Positions 16,588 through 25,715 of a DNA stretch of 64,000 nucleotides are shown piece by piece. The DNA is from JAMXLO01 sp963819855. Lineage in GTDB: Bacteria; Pseudomonadota; Alphaproteobacteria; Acetobacterales; Acetobacteraceae. The DNA lies in assembly GCA_963819855.1 (NCBI GenBank), contig CAWFYC010000023.1:248001-312000 (forward strand), in the 5' to 3' direction. The number at the start of each line of letters is the position of its first letter. Position 1 is the first letter of the stretch. The notes below the pieces were generated by a model. That model saw only the letters and a list, made by a program, of their open reading frames with translations. It was not told the origin of the DNA and did not search any database. The position numbers and the translations under genes were made by a program.

Positions 16588-17658
16588 ATGTCCCTCATCG
16601 AACCAGGCGGCATCGACTGCGACATCCACCCCGCGGTGCCCAACCTTCGCGCCCTGCACCCCTACCTCTCCGACCACTGGCGCGACGTCGTCATCCAGCG
16701 CGGCGTGCATGAGCTGGAGTCGATCGCCTACCCCGCCAATTCCCCGCTCACGTCGCGCCCGGACTGGCGGCTGCCCAACGGCAAGCCCGGCTCCGATCTC
16801 GATGCGCTGCGCGCCCACGCGCTCACGCCGTTCGGCACCAGCATCGCGATCTGCAACTGCCTCTACGGCGTGCAGCTGCTGTTCAGCGAGGACATGGGCG
16901 CGGGCTTCGCTTGTGCGGTGAATGACTGGATCGCCGCCGAGTGGCTGGACAAGGAGCCACGCCTGCGCGCCTCCATCGTGGTGCCGATGCAGAATGCCGA
17001 ACTGGCGGTCGAGGAGATCAACCGCGTCGCCCCCGACCGCCGTTTCGTGCAGATCCTGCTGCTGGTGATGCACGACCATCCGCTGGGAAAGCGCCACTAC
17101 TGGCCGATCTACGCCGCTGCCGAGAAGCACGGCCTGCCGGTCGGCATCCACGCCGGCTCCGCCTACCGCCACCCGGTCACGCCGCTCGGCTGGCCGACCT
17201 ACTACACCGAGGACTACGCCGCGCAGGCCGCCGCCTTCCAGGCCGCGCTGTCATCCCTGGTCTGCGAGGGCGTGTTCACCAAGTTTCCAGACCTGAAGGT
17301 CGTGCTGCTGGAATCCGGCTTCACCTGGCTGCCCGCGCATCTCTGGCGGCTGACGAAATTCTGGCGCGGGTTGCGGATGGAGGTGCCCTGGGTTGACCGC
17401 GCACCCACCGACATCGTGCGCAGCAACGTGCGTCTCACCACCCAGCCCTGCGACGCGCCGCCAAGCCCGGAGATGTTCGAGCGGCTGATGGACCACATGG
17501 GATCGGACGAGATGCTGCTGTTCTCCACCGACTACCCGCACTGGCAGTTCGACGGCGATGCCGTGCTGCCCGAGGGTCTGTCGCGCGAGCTGGTGCGCAA
17601 GATCATGATCGACAATCCGCGGGACACGTATTCGCGGCTGGCTGAGACCACTTCATAG
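16588..17658 (+). CDS. Amidohydrolase-family protein (amidohydro_2)
   Basis: 356 residues of the ACMSD-like metal-dependent hydrolase/decarboxylase group. Metal-site landmarks are CDIHP near the N-terminus (D-x-H), GIHAGS (His after strand 5, about residue 191) and FSTDYPHWQ (about 312-320, final Asp). The N-terminal D-x-H replaces the usual H-x-H, a variant common in this branch. ATG 16588 is chosen because the sequence before it is not family-like. A clear paralogue lies 1.2 kb downstream. Confidence 0.82.
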   Translation: MSLIEPGGIDCDIHPAVPNLRALHPYLSDHWRDVVIQRGVHELESIAYPANSPLTSRPDWRLPNGKPGSDLDALRAHALTPFGTSIAICNCLYGVQLLFSEDMGAGFACAVNDWIAAEWLDKEPRLRASIVVPMQNAELAVEEINRVAPDRRFVQILLLVMHDHPLGKRHYWPIYAAAEKHGLPVGIHAGSAYRHPVTPLGWPTYYTEDYAAQAAAFQAALSSLVCEGVFTKFPDLKVVLLESGFTWLPAHLWRLTKFWRGLRMEVPWVDRAPTDIVRSNVRLTTQPCDAPPSPEMFERLMDHMGSDEMLLFSTDYPHWQFDGDAVLPEGLSRELVRKIMIDNPRDTYSRLAETTS

Positions 17659-17690
17659 GTTGCCGGAGGACGCCGGAATGGGAGGAGACG

Positions 17691-18155
17691 ATGCCGGGAG
17701 TACCCGACTGGCTTGGTGATGCAGCTACGTGGGCAGGCGCCGTCGCGGTAATTCTGGGCCTAGGTTTCACCGGCTGCCAAATAAGGCTGGCCAGAGAAAC
17801 GCAACAGGCCACAATAATCTACAGTTCTGAAAAAGACTTCCATGATCTCTTCGTAAAGACTGCTGGGGAGACGTTCAAGAAATGCTTTGGGCCTTCGCTG
17901 CTTCCACCAGCTTGTACCTCCGATGATGCAAGATCGTTGTATTTCGACCTGCTGAGCTACTACCAGATGCTTCTCGATCTGGAGCAGTTGAATTCGATCG
18001 GATCCGATTACGTGGACGCGAAAATCGACCGGTTTTGCCTGTTCGTGAAGTCACCGGGCGGCGTGGCAGCTATCAGGGATTTCAAGGGACAGAGCGAACT
18101 GCTGGAACGACGCCTGGTGTCCAGATTGGCAAGCAGATGCCAGGTGACGCTATGA
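17691..18155 (+). CDS. Hypothetical membrane-anchored protein
   Basis: 154 residues, not recognised. One N-terminal transmembrane helix (about 12-30, AGAVAVILGLGFTGCQI) is followed by a soluble helical domain with paired aromatic and acidic residues. This layout is common among small membrane-tethered proteins of unknown role. Strong RBS (GGAGGAG) precedes ATG 17691. Its stop overlaps the start of the following broken gene (ATGA), so the two were one unit. Confidence 0.65.
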   Translation: MPGVPDWLGDAATWAGAVAVILGLGFTGCQIRLARETQQATIIYSSEKDFHDLFVKTAGETFKKCFGPSLLPPACTSDDARSLYFDLLSYYQMLLDLEQLNSIGSDYVDAKIDRFCLFVKSPGGVAAIRDFKGQSELLERRLVSRLASRCQVTL

Positions 18156-18704
18156 AACTTTGGCGCGCGGTTTTCGCGGGACTCTCTGCCTTGCCTTCTC
18201 CGTCGCACAGACCGAAGGACAGCTACGACCTCAAGCCTATGGACTCAATGCCGCGCTGGAATACTTGAACAGTCTTTCCAAGGCGTATTTCCAGACAGTC
18301 GCCGCGCCGCCGAATGGACGATCCTTCGAGCCGCCTCCCGAAGGGTATCTGGAACTCAAAAGCTATCTGGGCATGATGATCGATTGGTTTGCGACGGCCA
18401 ACAAGGCCGACGACGAGAGGCCGCTGAAGGTTGAAGATTGTCGCCCGAGAACGAGGCGCTGTTCCAGTCCGCGCTGGCTTGCTTTCACTGTGCCAAACCC
18501 GCACCCGGTGCTGTGCGCAACGAGCCGCCAGCCACGGTGGGTCAATTGAAGCATCTGCTGGCCGCCCGGGCGAAGATGATCGTCACGCTCATTCCCGATT
18601 CCGGCACGCTCCGCAAAAACGACGTCATACAAGTGGAGACGCAGATGCAGTACATGAGGACCCTGGTGCTGAGCTACCTCGGGCAGCAACCAAGCAACTC
18701 GTGA
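18152..18704 (+). pseudogene. Frameshifted secreted hypothetical gene
   Basis: Three overlapping reading frames join into one plausible protein: MKLWRAVFAGLSAL (signal-peptide-like start, 18152), then a frame containing LNAALEYLNSLSKAYFQTV to about 18440, then one with SPENEALFQSALACFHCAKP to the stop at 18704. Each join is a shift of the same sense, as if one base was lost each time, near 18190 and near 18440. Either genuine decay or sequence error. No family recognised. Confidence 0.55.
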
Positions 18705-18825
18705 ACTCCGAGCCGCCAGACTCAGTTTCCGAGATTCGGCTGACGAGGCTTGCCGCGCATGCTCCTCGGCACGATGATAGCGGCTCGCACTCTCACCCTT
18801 CCCTCCGTCGCCCGGAGACCGTCGC

Positions 18826-19932
18826 ATGAACGTCCAGGTCACCAGCCCTCCCGCCGTCCAGCGCGCCGCCACCTCGAAGCTGGCGATCGCCGATGGCGAC
18901 ATCCATCCGCAGCGCAACTCCTACAAGGACCTGTTCCCCTACATGGAGGCCCGCTGGGTCGAGATGGCGAAGACCTTCGGCTCGCGCCCGCGTCAGGCGT
19001 ATCAGGCCGGCCCAGCCTATCCGAAGGGCCAGCCCAACGCCTCGCGCCGCGACGCCTGGCCGCCGGGCGGACGGCCCGGCAGCAGTCTGCCCTTCATGCA
19101 GAAGCAGTTGCTGGACGAGAACAACATCCAACTCGGTATCCTGAACCCTACCGGCGACAATGGCTCCAGCTTCCAGAACCGGGAGTTCGGCAATGGCGTC
19201 GCCAGTGCGATGAACCGGTGGGTCGAGGCCGAGTGGCTGATCGAGCCGCGCCTGAAGGGCTCCATCGTCGTTCCCTACGAGGATGCCGATGCCGCGGTGG
19301 CCGAGATCGAGCGCTGGGCCGGCGATCCGCGCTTCGTCCAGGTTCTGATGGTCACCCGCACCGCCAACCCGCCCGGCCAGAAGCGGTACTGGAAGATCTA
19401 CGAGGCCGCCGCGGCGGCGAACCTGCCGATCGGCGTGCACGCGTTCGGCTTCGGCGGCTATCCGGTCACCGGGAGCGGCTGGCCATCGTTCTATATCGAG
19501 GACATGGTCGGTCACGCGCAGTCATCGCAGTCCTTCCTCACCAGCCTGGTAATCGAGGGCGTGTTCGAGCGGGTGAAGAACTTCAAGCTGGTGCTGATCG
19601 AGTCAGGCTTTGCCTGGCTACCGCCGCTGGCCTGGCGGCTCGACAAGCTGTGGCACCGGCTGAAGCAGGAAACGCCGCACCTGAAGCGGGCGCCGTCCGA
19701 GTACATCCGTGAGAGCGTGTGGCTGACCACCCAGCCGATGGAGGAGCCGTTGCCGCGCGAGCACGTGCTCGACGCGATCGACTGGATCGGCTGGGACCGG
19801 CTGCTGTTCGCCACCGACTACCCGCACTGGGACTACGATGACCCGACCCAGGTGCTGCCGATGCCGCTGCCCGAGCAGCAGCGGCGGGACTTCTTCTTCA
19901 ACAACGCGATGAAGCTGTACCGGCAGGGCTGA
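18826..19932 (+). CDS. Amidohydrolase-family protein (second paralogue)
   Basis: 368 residues, same ACMSD-like group as the gene at 16588. Shared landmarks are GDIHP (D-x-H), PIGVHAFG (strand-5 His), LVLIESGFAWLPPLAWRLDK and FATDYPHWDYD. Its Ser/Pro-rich insertion at about 55-85 is longer than in the paralogue. No RBS consensus is obvious, but the start fits the family. The two paralogues may act on successive or alternative substrates; no pathway genes identify them. Confidence 0.82.
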   Translation: MNVQVTSPPAVQRAATSKLAIADGDIHPQRNSYKDLFPYMEARWVEMAKTFGSRPRQAYQAGPAYPKGQPNASRRDAWPPGGRPGSSLPFMQKQLLDENNIQLGILNPTGDNGSSFQNREFGNGVASAMNRWVEAEWLIEPRLKGSIVVPYEDADAAVAEIERWAGDPRFVQVLMVTRTANPPGQKRYWKIYEAAAAANLPIGVHAFGFGGYPVTGSGWPSFYIEDMVGHAQSSQSFLTSLVIEGVFERVKNFKLVLIESGFAWLPPLAWRLDKLWHRLKQETPHLKRAPSEYIRESVWLTTQPMEEPLPREHVLDAIDWIGWDRLLFATDYPHWDYDDPTQVLPMPLPEQQRRDFFFNNAMKLYRQG

Positions 19933-19940
19933 GCACGCCA

Positions 19941-20320
19941 CCGGATCGGCCCGACTGCTACACCGATCTCACGGCCGGCCTGTTCCCAGACCTTCTCCGC
20001 GGTGATCGCTGGCAGCTTTTCCCTGGCCGCCAAGGCCAGGCAGATGCGATCACCCAGTGAGAGGCCAAATCGCTTCACGACCGGTGCCATGGCGCCGGCC
20101 CCCAACGCGAGGCCGACATCAAGGTCGAAGACGGTAATAGGTAGGCTCATGATCGCGTGCCGGGCGTCGGTAAGGGTGGTGCCGCCGCGAGTTCAGAATG
20201 GTCATGATCTCCGCGATATTGGCCGTGCTGATGCCTGCCACCGCCGCCAAGGCCGCGTCGAGGTCACCCCAGCAGCCTTCAACAAAGGGCCGATTTTTGC
20301 CCGTCCATGACCGCCTTCAC
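19941..20320 (-). pseudogene. Decayed vapC (PIN toxin) remnant
   Basis: Reading from GTG 20320 gives a VapC-like start (KAVMDG), then shifted frames carry DAALAAVAGISTANIAEIMT and, after another shift near 20180, LTDARHAIMSLPITVFDLD and FGLSLGDRICLALAAREKLP, the conserved third acidic motif of PIN toxins. The first catalytic Asp region is disrupted and at least two frameshifts are needed, so this is not a functional toxin. Directly upstream, GGLVVSKVAKRRAAH and a stop may be the tail of its lost antitoxin. Confidence 0.65.
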
Positions 20321-20459
20321 GGTTCTAATGCGCAGCTCGCCGTTTTGCCACTTTGGAGACCACAAGGCCGCCTTTTTCCGGGCCTAGCTGAGGCGCCCGT
20401 TGGCTGCCATTTTGATTGGCTGGCTATGCAGCGACTTAGTTACTATTGACAAGGCTGCC

Positions 20460-21539
20460 ATGGACAAACCCCTCAATCAGTCCATCTTTCCCACCCGTGT
20501 CGCTCTGCCGCCCGGGCTCGACGCCCGTTCGGCCGCGGTCCTGCGCGAAATCGTCGAGCAATACGTGGAGACCGGCGAGCCAGTCGGCAGCCGCACCCTG
20601 TCGCGTCGGCTACCGATGAACCTGTCGCCCGCCACCATCCGTAACGTGATGGCCGATCTGACCGATGCCGGCCTGCTGTTCGCCCCCCACACGTCTGCCG
20701 GCCGCCTGCCGACCGACCAGGGGCTACGCCTGTTCGTCGACGGCCTGCTGCACTTCGGCGAACTGGCCGAGGACGAGCGCGAGGCGATCACCGCCGCGTT
20801 GGCCGCCTCGGGGCGGAGCCTGGAGGACACGCTGGCCGAGGCCAGTTCCATGCTCTCCGGACTGTCTCAGGCCGCCGGTCTCGTGCTCGCACCGAAATCC
20901 GAGGGAGCGATTCGCCATATCGAGTTCGTCCCGCTCGGTCCCGGCCGTGCACTGGTCGTGCTGGTGAACGCCGACGGTCATGTCGAGAACCGCGTGGTCG
21001 AGACTCCACCGGGCCTGCCTCCATCGGCGCTCCAGCAAGCCGGCAATTATCTGAATGCGCGTCTCTCCGGGCGATCGCTCACCGAACTCCGCCGCATTGT
21101 CGGCGAGGAAATGGCCGCCAACAGGACAGAACTCGACGCATTGTCAGCGCTGGTGGTGGCGGCGGGTCTTGCCACCTGGACCGGCGAGGGTCGCGCCGGC
21201 AGTCTGATCGTCCGCGGCCAGGCCCGTCTGCTGTCCGATGTAACCCAGATCGAACGACTGGCCGCCATCCAGGTGCTGTTCGAGCGGCTGGAAACACAGG
21301 AGACCATGCTGCGCCTGCTGGAACTGGCGGAGCAATCGGAGGGTGTGCGCATCTTCATTGGCGCCGAGAGCGGGCTGTTCGGCACTTCGGGGGTGTCGAT
21401 GGTGGTGGCACCGGCCCGCAGCGACGGCGGCCGTATCGTCGGGGCAATCGGCGTGATTGGTCCGACACGGATCAACTACGGCCGGATCATCCCGGTGGTG
21501 GACTACACGGCGCGGGTCATCGGCCGGTTGCTGGGCTGA
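20460..21539 (+). CDS. hrcA: Heat-inducible transcription repressor HrcA
   Basis: 359 residues. The N-terminal winged helix (about 15-90) contains LREIVEQYVETGEPVGSRTL and LSPATIRNVMADL with the recognition helix, followed by HTSAGRLPTDQGLRLFVD, a strong HrcA signature. The C-terminal inducer-like domain ends GVIGPTRINYGRIIPVVDYT, also diagnostic. HrcA represses chaperone genes by binding CIRCE. I find no CIRCE repeat in this window, so its targets (for example groESL) lie elsewhere. ATG 20460 is chosen by family N-terminus; a TTGACA is 15 bases upstream. Confidence 0.95.
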   Translation: MDKPLNQSIFPTRVALPPGLDARSAAVLREIVEQYVETGEPVGSRTLSRRLPMNLSPATIRNVMADLTDAGLLFAPHTSAGRLPTDQGLRLFVDGLLHFGELAEDEREAITAALAASGRSLEDTLAEASSMLSGLSQAAGLVLAPKSEGAIRHIEFVPLGPGRALVVLVNADGHVENRVVETPPGLPPSALQQAGNYLNARLSGRSLTELRRIVGEEMAANRTELDALSALVVAAGLATWTGEGRAGSLIVRGQARLLSDVTQIERLAAIQVLFERLETQETMLRLLELAEQSEGVRIFIGAESGLFGTSGVSMVVAPARSDGGRIVGAIGVIGPTRINYGRIIPVVDYTARVIGRLLG

Positions 21540-21793
21540 CGCAAGTCCATCGGTTGCTTGCCAGTTGAAGGCCGCATCGTCTGCGACGCCTTTTATCCGG
21601 AGTTGGCAATCAGGGGAGGGTCGGCATTGGCCAGCAACGGTGCCGCGTCGTGCCGCGCCTTGGTCTCGTCGTTGTGCCGGCCGAGCTTCGGTAAACCGGA
21701 GCTTCACCATTCGCCGCTATACTCGGCGCGCGCCGCCGTTGGCTGCACACGACTGCTTGTCGATCACGCGTTCTGACCCTAACTGATCGCGAC

Positions 21794-22405
21794 ATGAGCA
21801 ACGCAACCGAACCGATGAACCCTGACTCCCCGGCCAACAACAACGCCTCGCCCGATCTGCCGCAGTCGCCGGAGCAGGTAATGCAGGCCGCTACCGCCCG
21901 CATCGCCGAACTGGAGGCGGAGCTGGCGGAGATGAAGGAGCGCTGGGTGCGCGCCGAGGCCGAGACCGCCAACGTCCGCGCCCGTTCGCATCGGGAGGTG
22001 AACGAGACGCGTCAGTATGCGGTGCAGAAGTTCGCGCAGGATGTGGTGGAGGCGGCCGACAACCTGCACCGCGGCCTCGAGAGCCTGCCGCCGGCTGCCG
22101 AAGGCGAACCGGAGATCGTCGCCCGCCTGCGCGAGGGACTGGACGGGATCGAGCGCAACTTCCTCAACATCCTGGAGCGCAACGGCATCAAGCGGGAGGA
22201 CCCCACCGGCACCCCGTTCGATCCCAATCTGCACCAGGCGATGGCGGAGCAGGAGAGTGCCGCCCACGTACCGGGAAGCGTAATGCACGCGTGGACGCCA
22301 GCCTGGATGCTGCACGGAAGGCTGCTGCGCCCGGCCATGGTGGTGGTCGCCAAGGCGCCGCCCGGCGAAATCACCGCGGCAGCCAAGCTGAACACTACCG
22401 CCTGA
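21794..22405 (+). CDS. grpE: Nucleotide exchange factor GrpE
   Basis: 203 residues. A long coiled coil (about 30-80; RIAELEAELAEMKERWVRAE, then TANVRARSHREVNETRQYA) is followed by the beta domain with FDPNLHQAM and the ending VVVAKAPP. GrpE releases ADP from DnaK and acts as thermosensor. The hrcA-grpE order is standard; a 254-base gap separates them here, with nothing gene-like in it. Confidence 0.95.
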   Translation: MSNATEPMNPDSPANNNASPDLPQSPEQVMQAATARIAELEAELAEMKERWVRAEAETANVRARSHREVNETRQYAVQKFAQDVVEAADNLHRGLESLPPAAEGEPEIVARLREGLDGIERNFLNILERNGIKREDPTGTPFDPNLHQAMAEQESAAHVPGSVMHAWTPAWMLHGRLLRPAMVVVAKAPPGEITAAAKLNTTA

Positions 22406-22434
22406 TGCCCGCGCGAGAATCCCAACCCCGGCCT

Positions 22435-22459
22435 CTTGCCCGGCCGGCCTCACCCCCAT
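22435..22459 (+). promoter_or_regulatory. Possible sigma-32 promoter for dnaK
   Basis: CTTG at 22435-22438 and CCCCAT at 22454-22459 resemble the heat-shock -35 and -10 elements (CTTGAAA / CCCCAT), with near-normal spacing, about 77 bases upstream of the dnaK ATG. The -35 lacks the AAA. Supported by gene identity more than by sequence strength. Confidence 0.4.
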
Positions 22460-22535
22460 ACATCATTGTCATACTGACCCGTAGGGACGCTTGCGGTGCT
22501 TCGGGCCGCGCGTGTCCGCTGAAAGGAGCGAAATA

Positions 22536-24470
22536 ATGAGCAAAGTCATCGGCATTGACCTCGGTACGACGAACTCCTGCGTCGCCATTATGGAAGGCAA
22601 GGATGTTCGCGTGATCGAGAACACCGAAGGTGCGCGCACCACGCCGTCCATGGTCGCCTTCGCCGACAACGGCGAGCGTCTGGTCGGCCAGTCGGCAAAG
22701 CGCCAGGCGGTCACCAACCCGTCCAACACGCTCTACGCCATCAAACGTCTGATCGGGCGCCGCTACGACGACCCGATGGTCGCCAAAGACAAGGACTTGG
22801 TGCCGTACGCGATCGTACGCGGCGACAACGGCGACGGCTGGGTCGAGGCGAAGGGCGAGAAGTACTCGCCGAGCCAGATCAGCGCCTTCATCCTCGGCAA
22901 GATGAAGGAGACCGCCGAGGCGTATCTCGGCGAGCCGGTAAGCCAGGCGGTGATCACCGTTCCGGCCTATTTCAACGACAGCCAGCGCCAGGCGACCAAG
23001 GACGCCGGCCGCATCGCCGGTCTCGATGTGCTGCGCATCATCAACGAGCCGACCGCGGCAGCGCTCGCCTACGGCATGGACAAGAAGCACACCGGCACGA
23101 TCGCGGTCTATGACCTCGGTGGCGGCACCTTCGACATCTCCATCCTCGAGATCGGCGACGGCGTGTTCGAGGTGAAGTCCACCAACGGCGACACCTTCCT
23201 GGGCGGCGAGGACTTCGATGCCCGGGTGATCGACTACCTGGCCGAGGAGTTCCGCAAGGAGCAGGGGATCGACCTGCGCCGCGACAAGCTGGCGCTGCAG
23301 CGGCTGAAGGAAGCCGCCGAGAAGGCAAAGATCGAGCTGTCGTCCTCCAAGGAGACCGAGATCAACCTGCCGTTCATCACCGCCGATGCCTCGGGACCGA
23401 AGCACCTGGTGATGAAGCTGACCCGGGCGAAGCTCGAGAGCCTGGTCGACGACCTGATCTCGCGCACGCTGGATCCGTGCCGCGCCGCGCTGAAGGACGC
23501 CGGCGTCACAGCGGGCGAGATTTCCGAGGTGATCCTGGTCGGCGGCATGACCCGCATGCCGAAGGTCATCGACACGGTGAAGACCTTCTTCGGCAAGGAG
23601 CCGGCGCGCAACGTCAATCCCGATGAGGTCGTGGCGATCGGCGCCGCGGTGCAGGGCGCGGTGCTGGCCGGCGACGTGAAGGACGTGCTGCTGCTCGACG
23701 TCACTCCGCTGTCACTCGGCATCGAGACGCTGGGCGGCGTGTTCACCCGGTTGATCGAGCGCAACACCACGATCCCGACCAAGAAGAGCCAGGTGTTCTC
23801 CACCGCCGACGACAACCAGGGCGCGGTCACCATCAAGGTCTATCAGGGCGAACGCGAGATGGCGGCCGACAACAAGCTGCTCGGCAACTTCGACCTCACG
23901 GGCATTCCGCCCGCTCCGCGTGGCGTGCCGCAGATCGAGGTGACGTTCGACATCGACGCCAACGGCATCGTCTCGGTGCAGGCGCGCGACAAGGCCACCG
24001 GCAAGGAGCAGCAGATCCGCATCCAGGCCAGTGGCGGGCTGTCCGAGGCCGACATCCAGCGCATGGTGAAGGAGGCGGAGGCGAATGCCGAAGCCGACAA
24101 GCAGCGCCGTGAGCATGTCGAGGCGCGGAATCAGGCAGAAGGACTGATCCATCAGGTTGAAAAGAACCTGAAGGAGCACGGCGACAAGCTGCCGGCGCAG
24201 GAAAAGGGTGAGGCCGAGGCGGCGGTCACCGCAGCGCGCTCTGCCATGGAAGGCACCGACCCGGCCGCGCTGAAGCAGGCCACCGAGCGCCTCAGCCAGT
24301 CGGCGATGAAGCTCGGCGAGGCGATGTACAAGGCCCAGCAGGCTGCAGAGGCAGCCGAGGCAACCGCGCAGGCCGGCGGCGCTCAGCCAGGCGGCGGGGC
24401 CAAGCCCGACGAGAAGGTGGTGGACGCCGAATTCGAGGAAGTTGACGAAAAGAAAAAGAAGTCGGCCTGA
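22536..24470 (+). CDS. dnaK: Chaperone DnaK (Hsp70)
   Basis: 644 residues. The ATPase domain begins IGIDLGTTNSCVAIMEG and contains AVYDLGGGTFDISILEIG, VILVGGMTRMPKV and the linker VLLLDVTPLSLGIETLG. The substrate domain follows and the protein ends with the acidic EEVDEKKKKSA tail. Folds nascent and stressed proteins with DnaJ and GrpE. GAAAGGAG is eight bases before ATG 22536; an upstream in-frame extension to 22491 is not conserved. Likely heat-inducible. Confidence 0.98.
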   Translation: MSKVIGIDLGTTNSCVAIMEGKDVRVIENTEGARTTPSMVAFADNGERLVGQSAKRQAVTNPSNTLYAIKRLIGRRYDDPMVAKDKDLVPYAIVRGDNGDGWVEAKGEKYSPSQISAFILGKMKETAEAYLGEPVSQAVITVPAYFNDSQRQATKDAGRIAGLDVLRIINEPTAAALAYGMDKKHTGTIAVYDLGGGTFDISILEIGDGVFEVKSTNGDTFLGGEDFDARVIDYLAEEFRKEQGIDLRRDKLALQRLKEAAEKAKIELSSSKETEINLPFITADASGPKHLVMKLTRAKLESLVDDLISRTLDPCRAALKDAGVTAGEISEVILVGGMTRMPKVIDTVKTFFGKEPARNVNPDEVVAIGAAVQGAVLAGDVKDVLLLDVTPLSLGIETLGGVFTRLIERNTTIPTKKSQVFSTADDNQGAVTIKVYQGEREMAADNKLLGNFDLTGIPPAPRGVPQIEVTFDIDANGIVSVQARDKATGKEQQIRIQASGGLSEADIQRMVKEAEANAEADKQRREHVEARNQAEGLIHQVEKNLKEHGDKLPAQEKGEAEAAVTAARSAMEGTDPAALKQATERLSQSAMKLGEAMYKAQQAAEAAEATAQAGGAQPGGGAKPDEKVVDAEFEEVDEKKKKSA

Positions 24471-24496
24471 TTATCCGAGGCCGACCGGCATGAGGA

Positions 24497-24530
24497 GTCG
24501 CGCCCGCGCTTCGTCGAAGGCGGGCGCGAC
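24497..24530 (+). terminator. Strong hairpin between dnaK and dnaJ
   Basis: An 11-base perfect stem, GTCGCGCCCGC / GCGGGCGCGAC, encloses a second small stem (CTTCG-T-CGAAG). No U-run follows, so it is not a classical intrinsic terminator. More likely an mRNA stability or processing element, or a partial attenuator lowering dnaJ relative to dnaK. Confidence 0.5.
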
Positions 24531-24559
24531 TGCGTTCAGCGCCAGCGAGAAGGGCTGAG

Positions 24560-25711
24560 ATGGCGAAGCAGGACTATTACGCCACCCTGGGAGTGGCGCG
24601 GGAGGCGGGCGCGGAGGACCTCAAGAAGGCCTATCGCAAGCTCGCCATGCAATTCCACCCCGACCGCAATCCCGGCGACAAGCAGGCCGAGGGGAAGTTC
24701 AAGGAGATCAACGAGGCCTACGACATCCTGAAGGATGACCAGAAGCGCGCCGCTTACGACCGCTACGGACATGCGGCGTTCGAGCATGGCAGCGGGCCTG
24801 GCGGATTCAGTGCCGGTTTCGACTTCGCTGCTGGCGGCGGCCTTGGCGATATCTTCGACCAGATGTTCGGCGACTTCATGGGCGGCCGTCGTGGCGGCGC
24901 TGCCGGTCGTACGCGTGCCGGCAACGACATCCGCCAAGCGGTCGAGATCGAGCTGACGGAAGCCTTCACCGGCACCAAGACGAACCTGCGCGTGCCGACG
25001 CGCGCGGTCTGCGATGCCTGCACCGGCACCGGCTCCGAGGACAAGGCGCGCACCGCGGATACCTGCACGACCTGCCGCGGTGCCGGCAAGGTTCGCTCGC
25101 AGCAAGGGTTCTTCCTGGTCGAACGCACCTGCCCCACCTGCAACGGCCAGGGTCGGGTGATCCGCAATCCGTGCAAGGTCTGCCATGGTGCCGGCACGGT
25201 GCAGCGCGAGCGCACACTACAGGTGGCTATCCCGCCGGGCGTGGAGGACGGCACCCGCATTCGCCTCGCCGGCGAGGGCGAGGCTGCCGGGCAGGGTGCG
25301 CCACCTGGCGACCTCTACGTGCACGTCGCGATCCGGGCGCATCCGATCTTCCAGCGTGACGGTGCCAACATCTTCATGCGCGTGCCGCTGCGCATGACGC
25401 AGGCGGCGCTGGGCGGCGATGTCGAGGTGCCGGCGATCGACGGCAGCAAGGCCAAGGTGAAGATCCCGCCCGGGACTCAGACCGGCGATCAGTTCCGGTT
25501 GCGCAGCAAGGGCTTCTCGGTGCTGCGTAGCGCGGTGCGCGGCGACATGTACATCCAGGTATCGGTGGAGACGCCGCAGAACCTGTCGCGTCGCCAACGC
25601 GAACTGCTCGAGGAGTTCGAGGCGGAGGCGCAAGGCCACGGCAAAGGCAGCCCGGAGAGCGAGGGATTCTTCTCCAAGGTGAAGGAATTCTTCGAGGGTA
25701 GCCGCGGGTAA
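24560..25711 (+). CDS. dnaJ: Chaperone DnaJ (Hsp40)
   Basis: 383 residues with every DnaJ domain: J-domain with HPD (QFHPDRNPGD, about 33-42), Gly/Phe-rich linker, four Cys-x2-Cys zinc repeats (CDACTGTG, CTTCRGAG, CPTCNGQG, CKVCHGAG, about 152-216), then the two beta-barrel substrate domains. Stimulates DnaK ATPase. Follows dnaK by 89 bases; GCGAGAAGGG precedes ATG 24560. Confidence 0.98.
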   Translation: MAKQDYYATLGVAREAGAEDLKKAYRKLAMQFHPDRNPGDKQAEGKFKEINEAYDILKDDQKRAAYDRYGHAAFEHGSGPGGFSAGFDFAAGGGLGDIFDQMFGDFMGGRRGGAAGRTRAGNDIRQAVEIELTEAFTGTKTNLRVPTRAVCDACTGTGSEDKARTADTCTTCRGAGKVRSQQGFFLVERTCPTCNGQGRVIRNPCKVCHGAGTVQRERTLQVAIPPGVEDGTRIRLAGEGEAAGQGAPPGDLYVHVAIRAHPIFQRDGANIFMRVPLRMTQAALGGDVEVPAIDGSKAKVKIPPGTQTGDQFRLRSKGFSVLRSAVRGDMYIQVSVETPQNLSRRQRELLEEFEAEAQGHGKGSPESEGFFSKVKEFFEGSRG

Positions 25712-25715
25712 GGCT

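Noticed and set aside
16498..17172. Open frame antisense to the first amidohydrolase
   Set aside because: Mirrors codon bias of the + strand gene and matches no family.
21540..21793. Small open frame MPVEGRIVCDAFYPEL between hrcA and grpE
   Set aside because: No ribosome site and no recognisable protein; overlapping frames are open on both strands as expected for GC-rich DNA.
20320..22535. CIRCE element (TTAGCACTC-N9-GAGTGCTAA) near hrcA, grpE or dnaK
   Set aside because: Looked for and not found; HrcA targets must lie outside the window.
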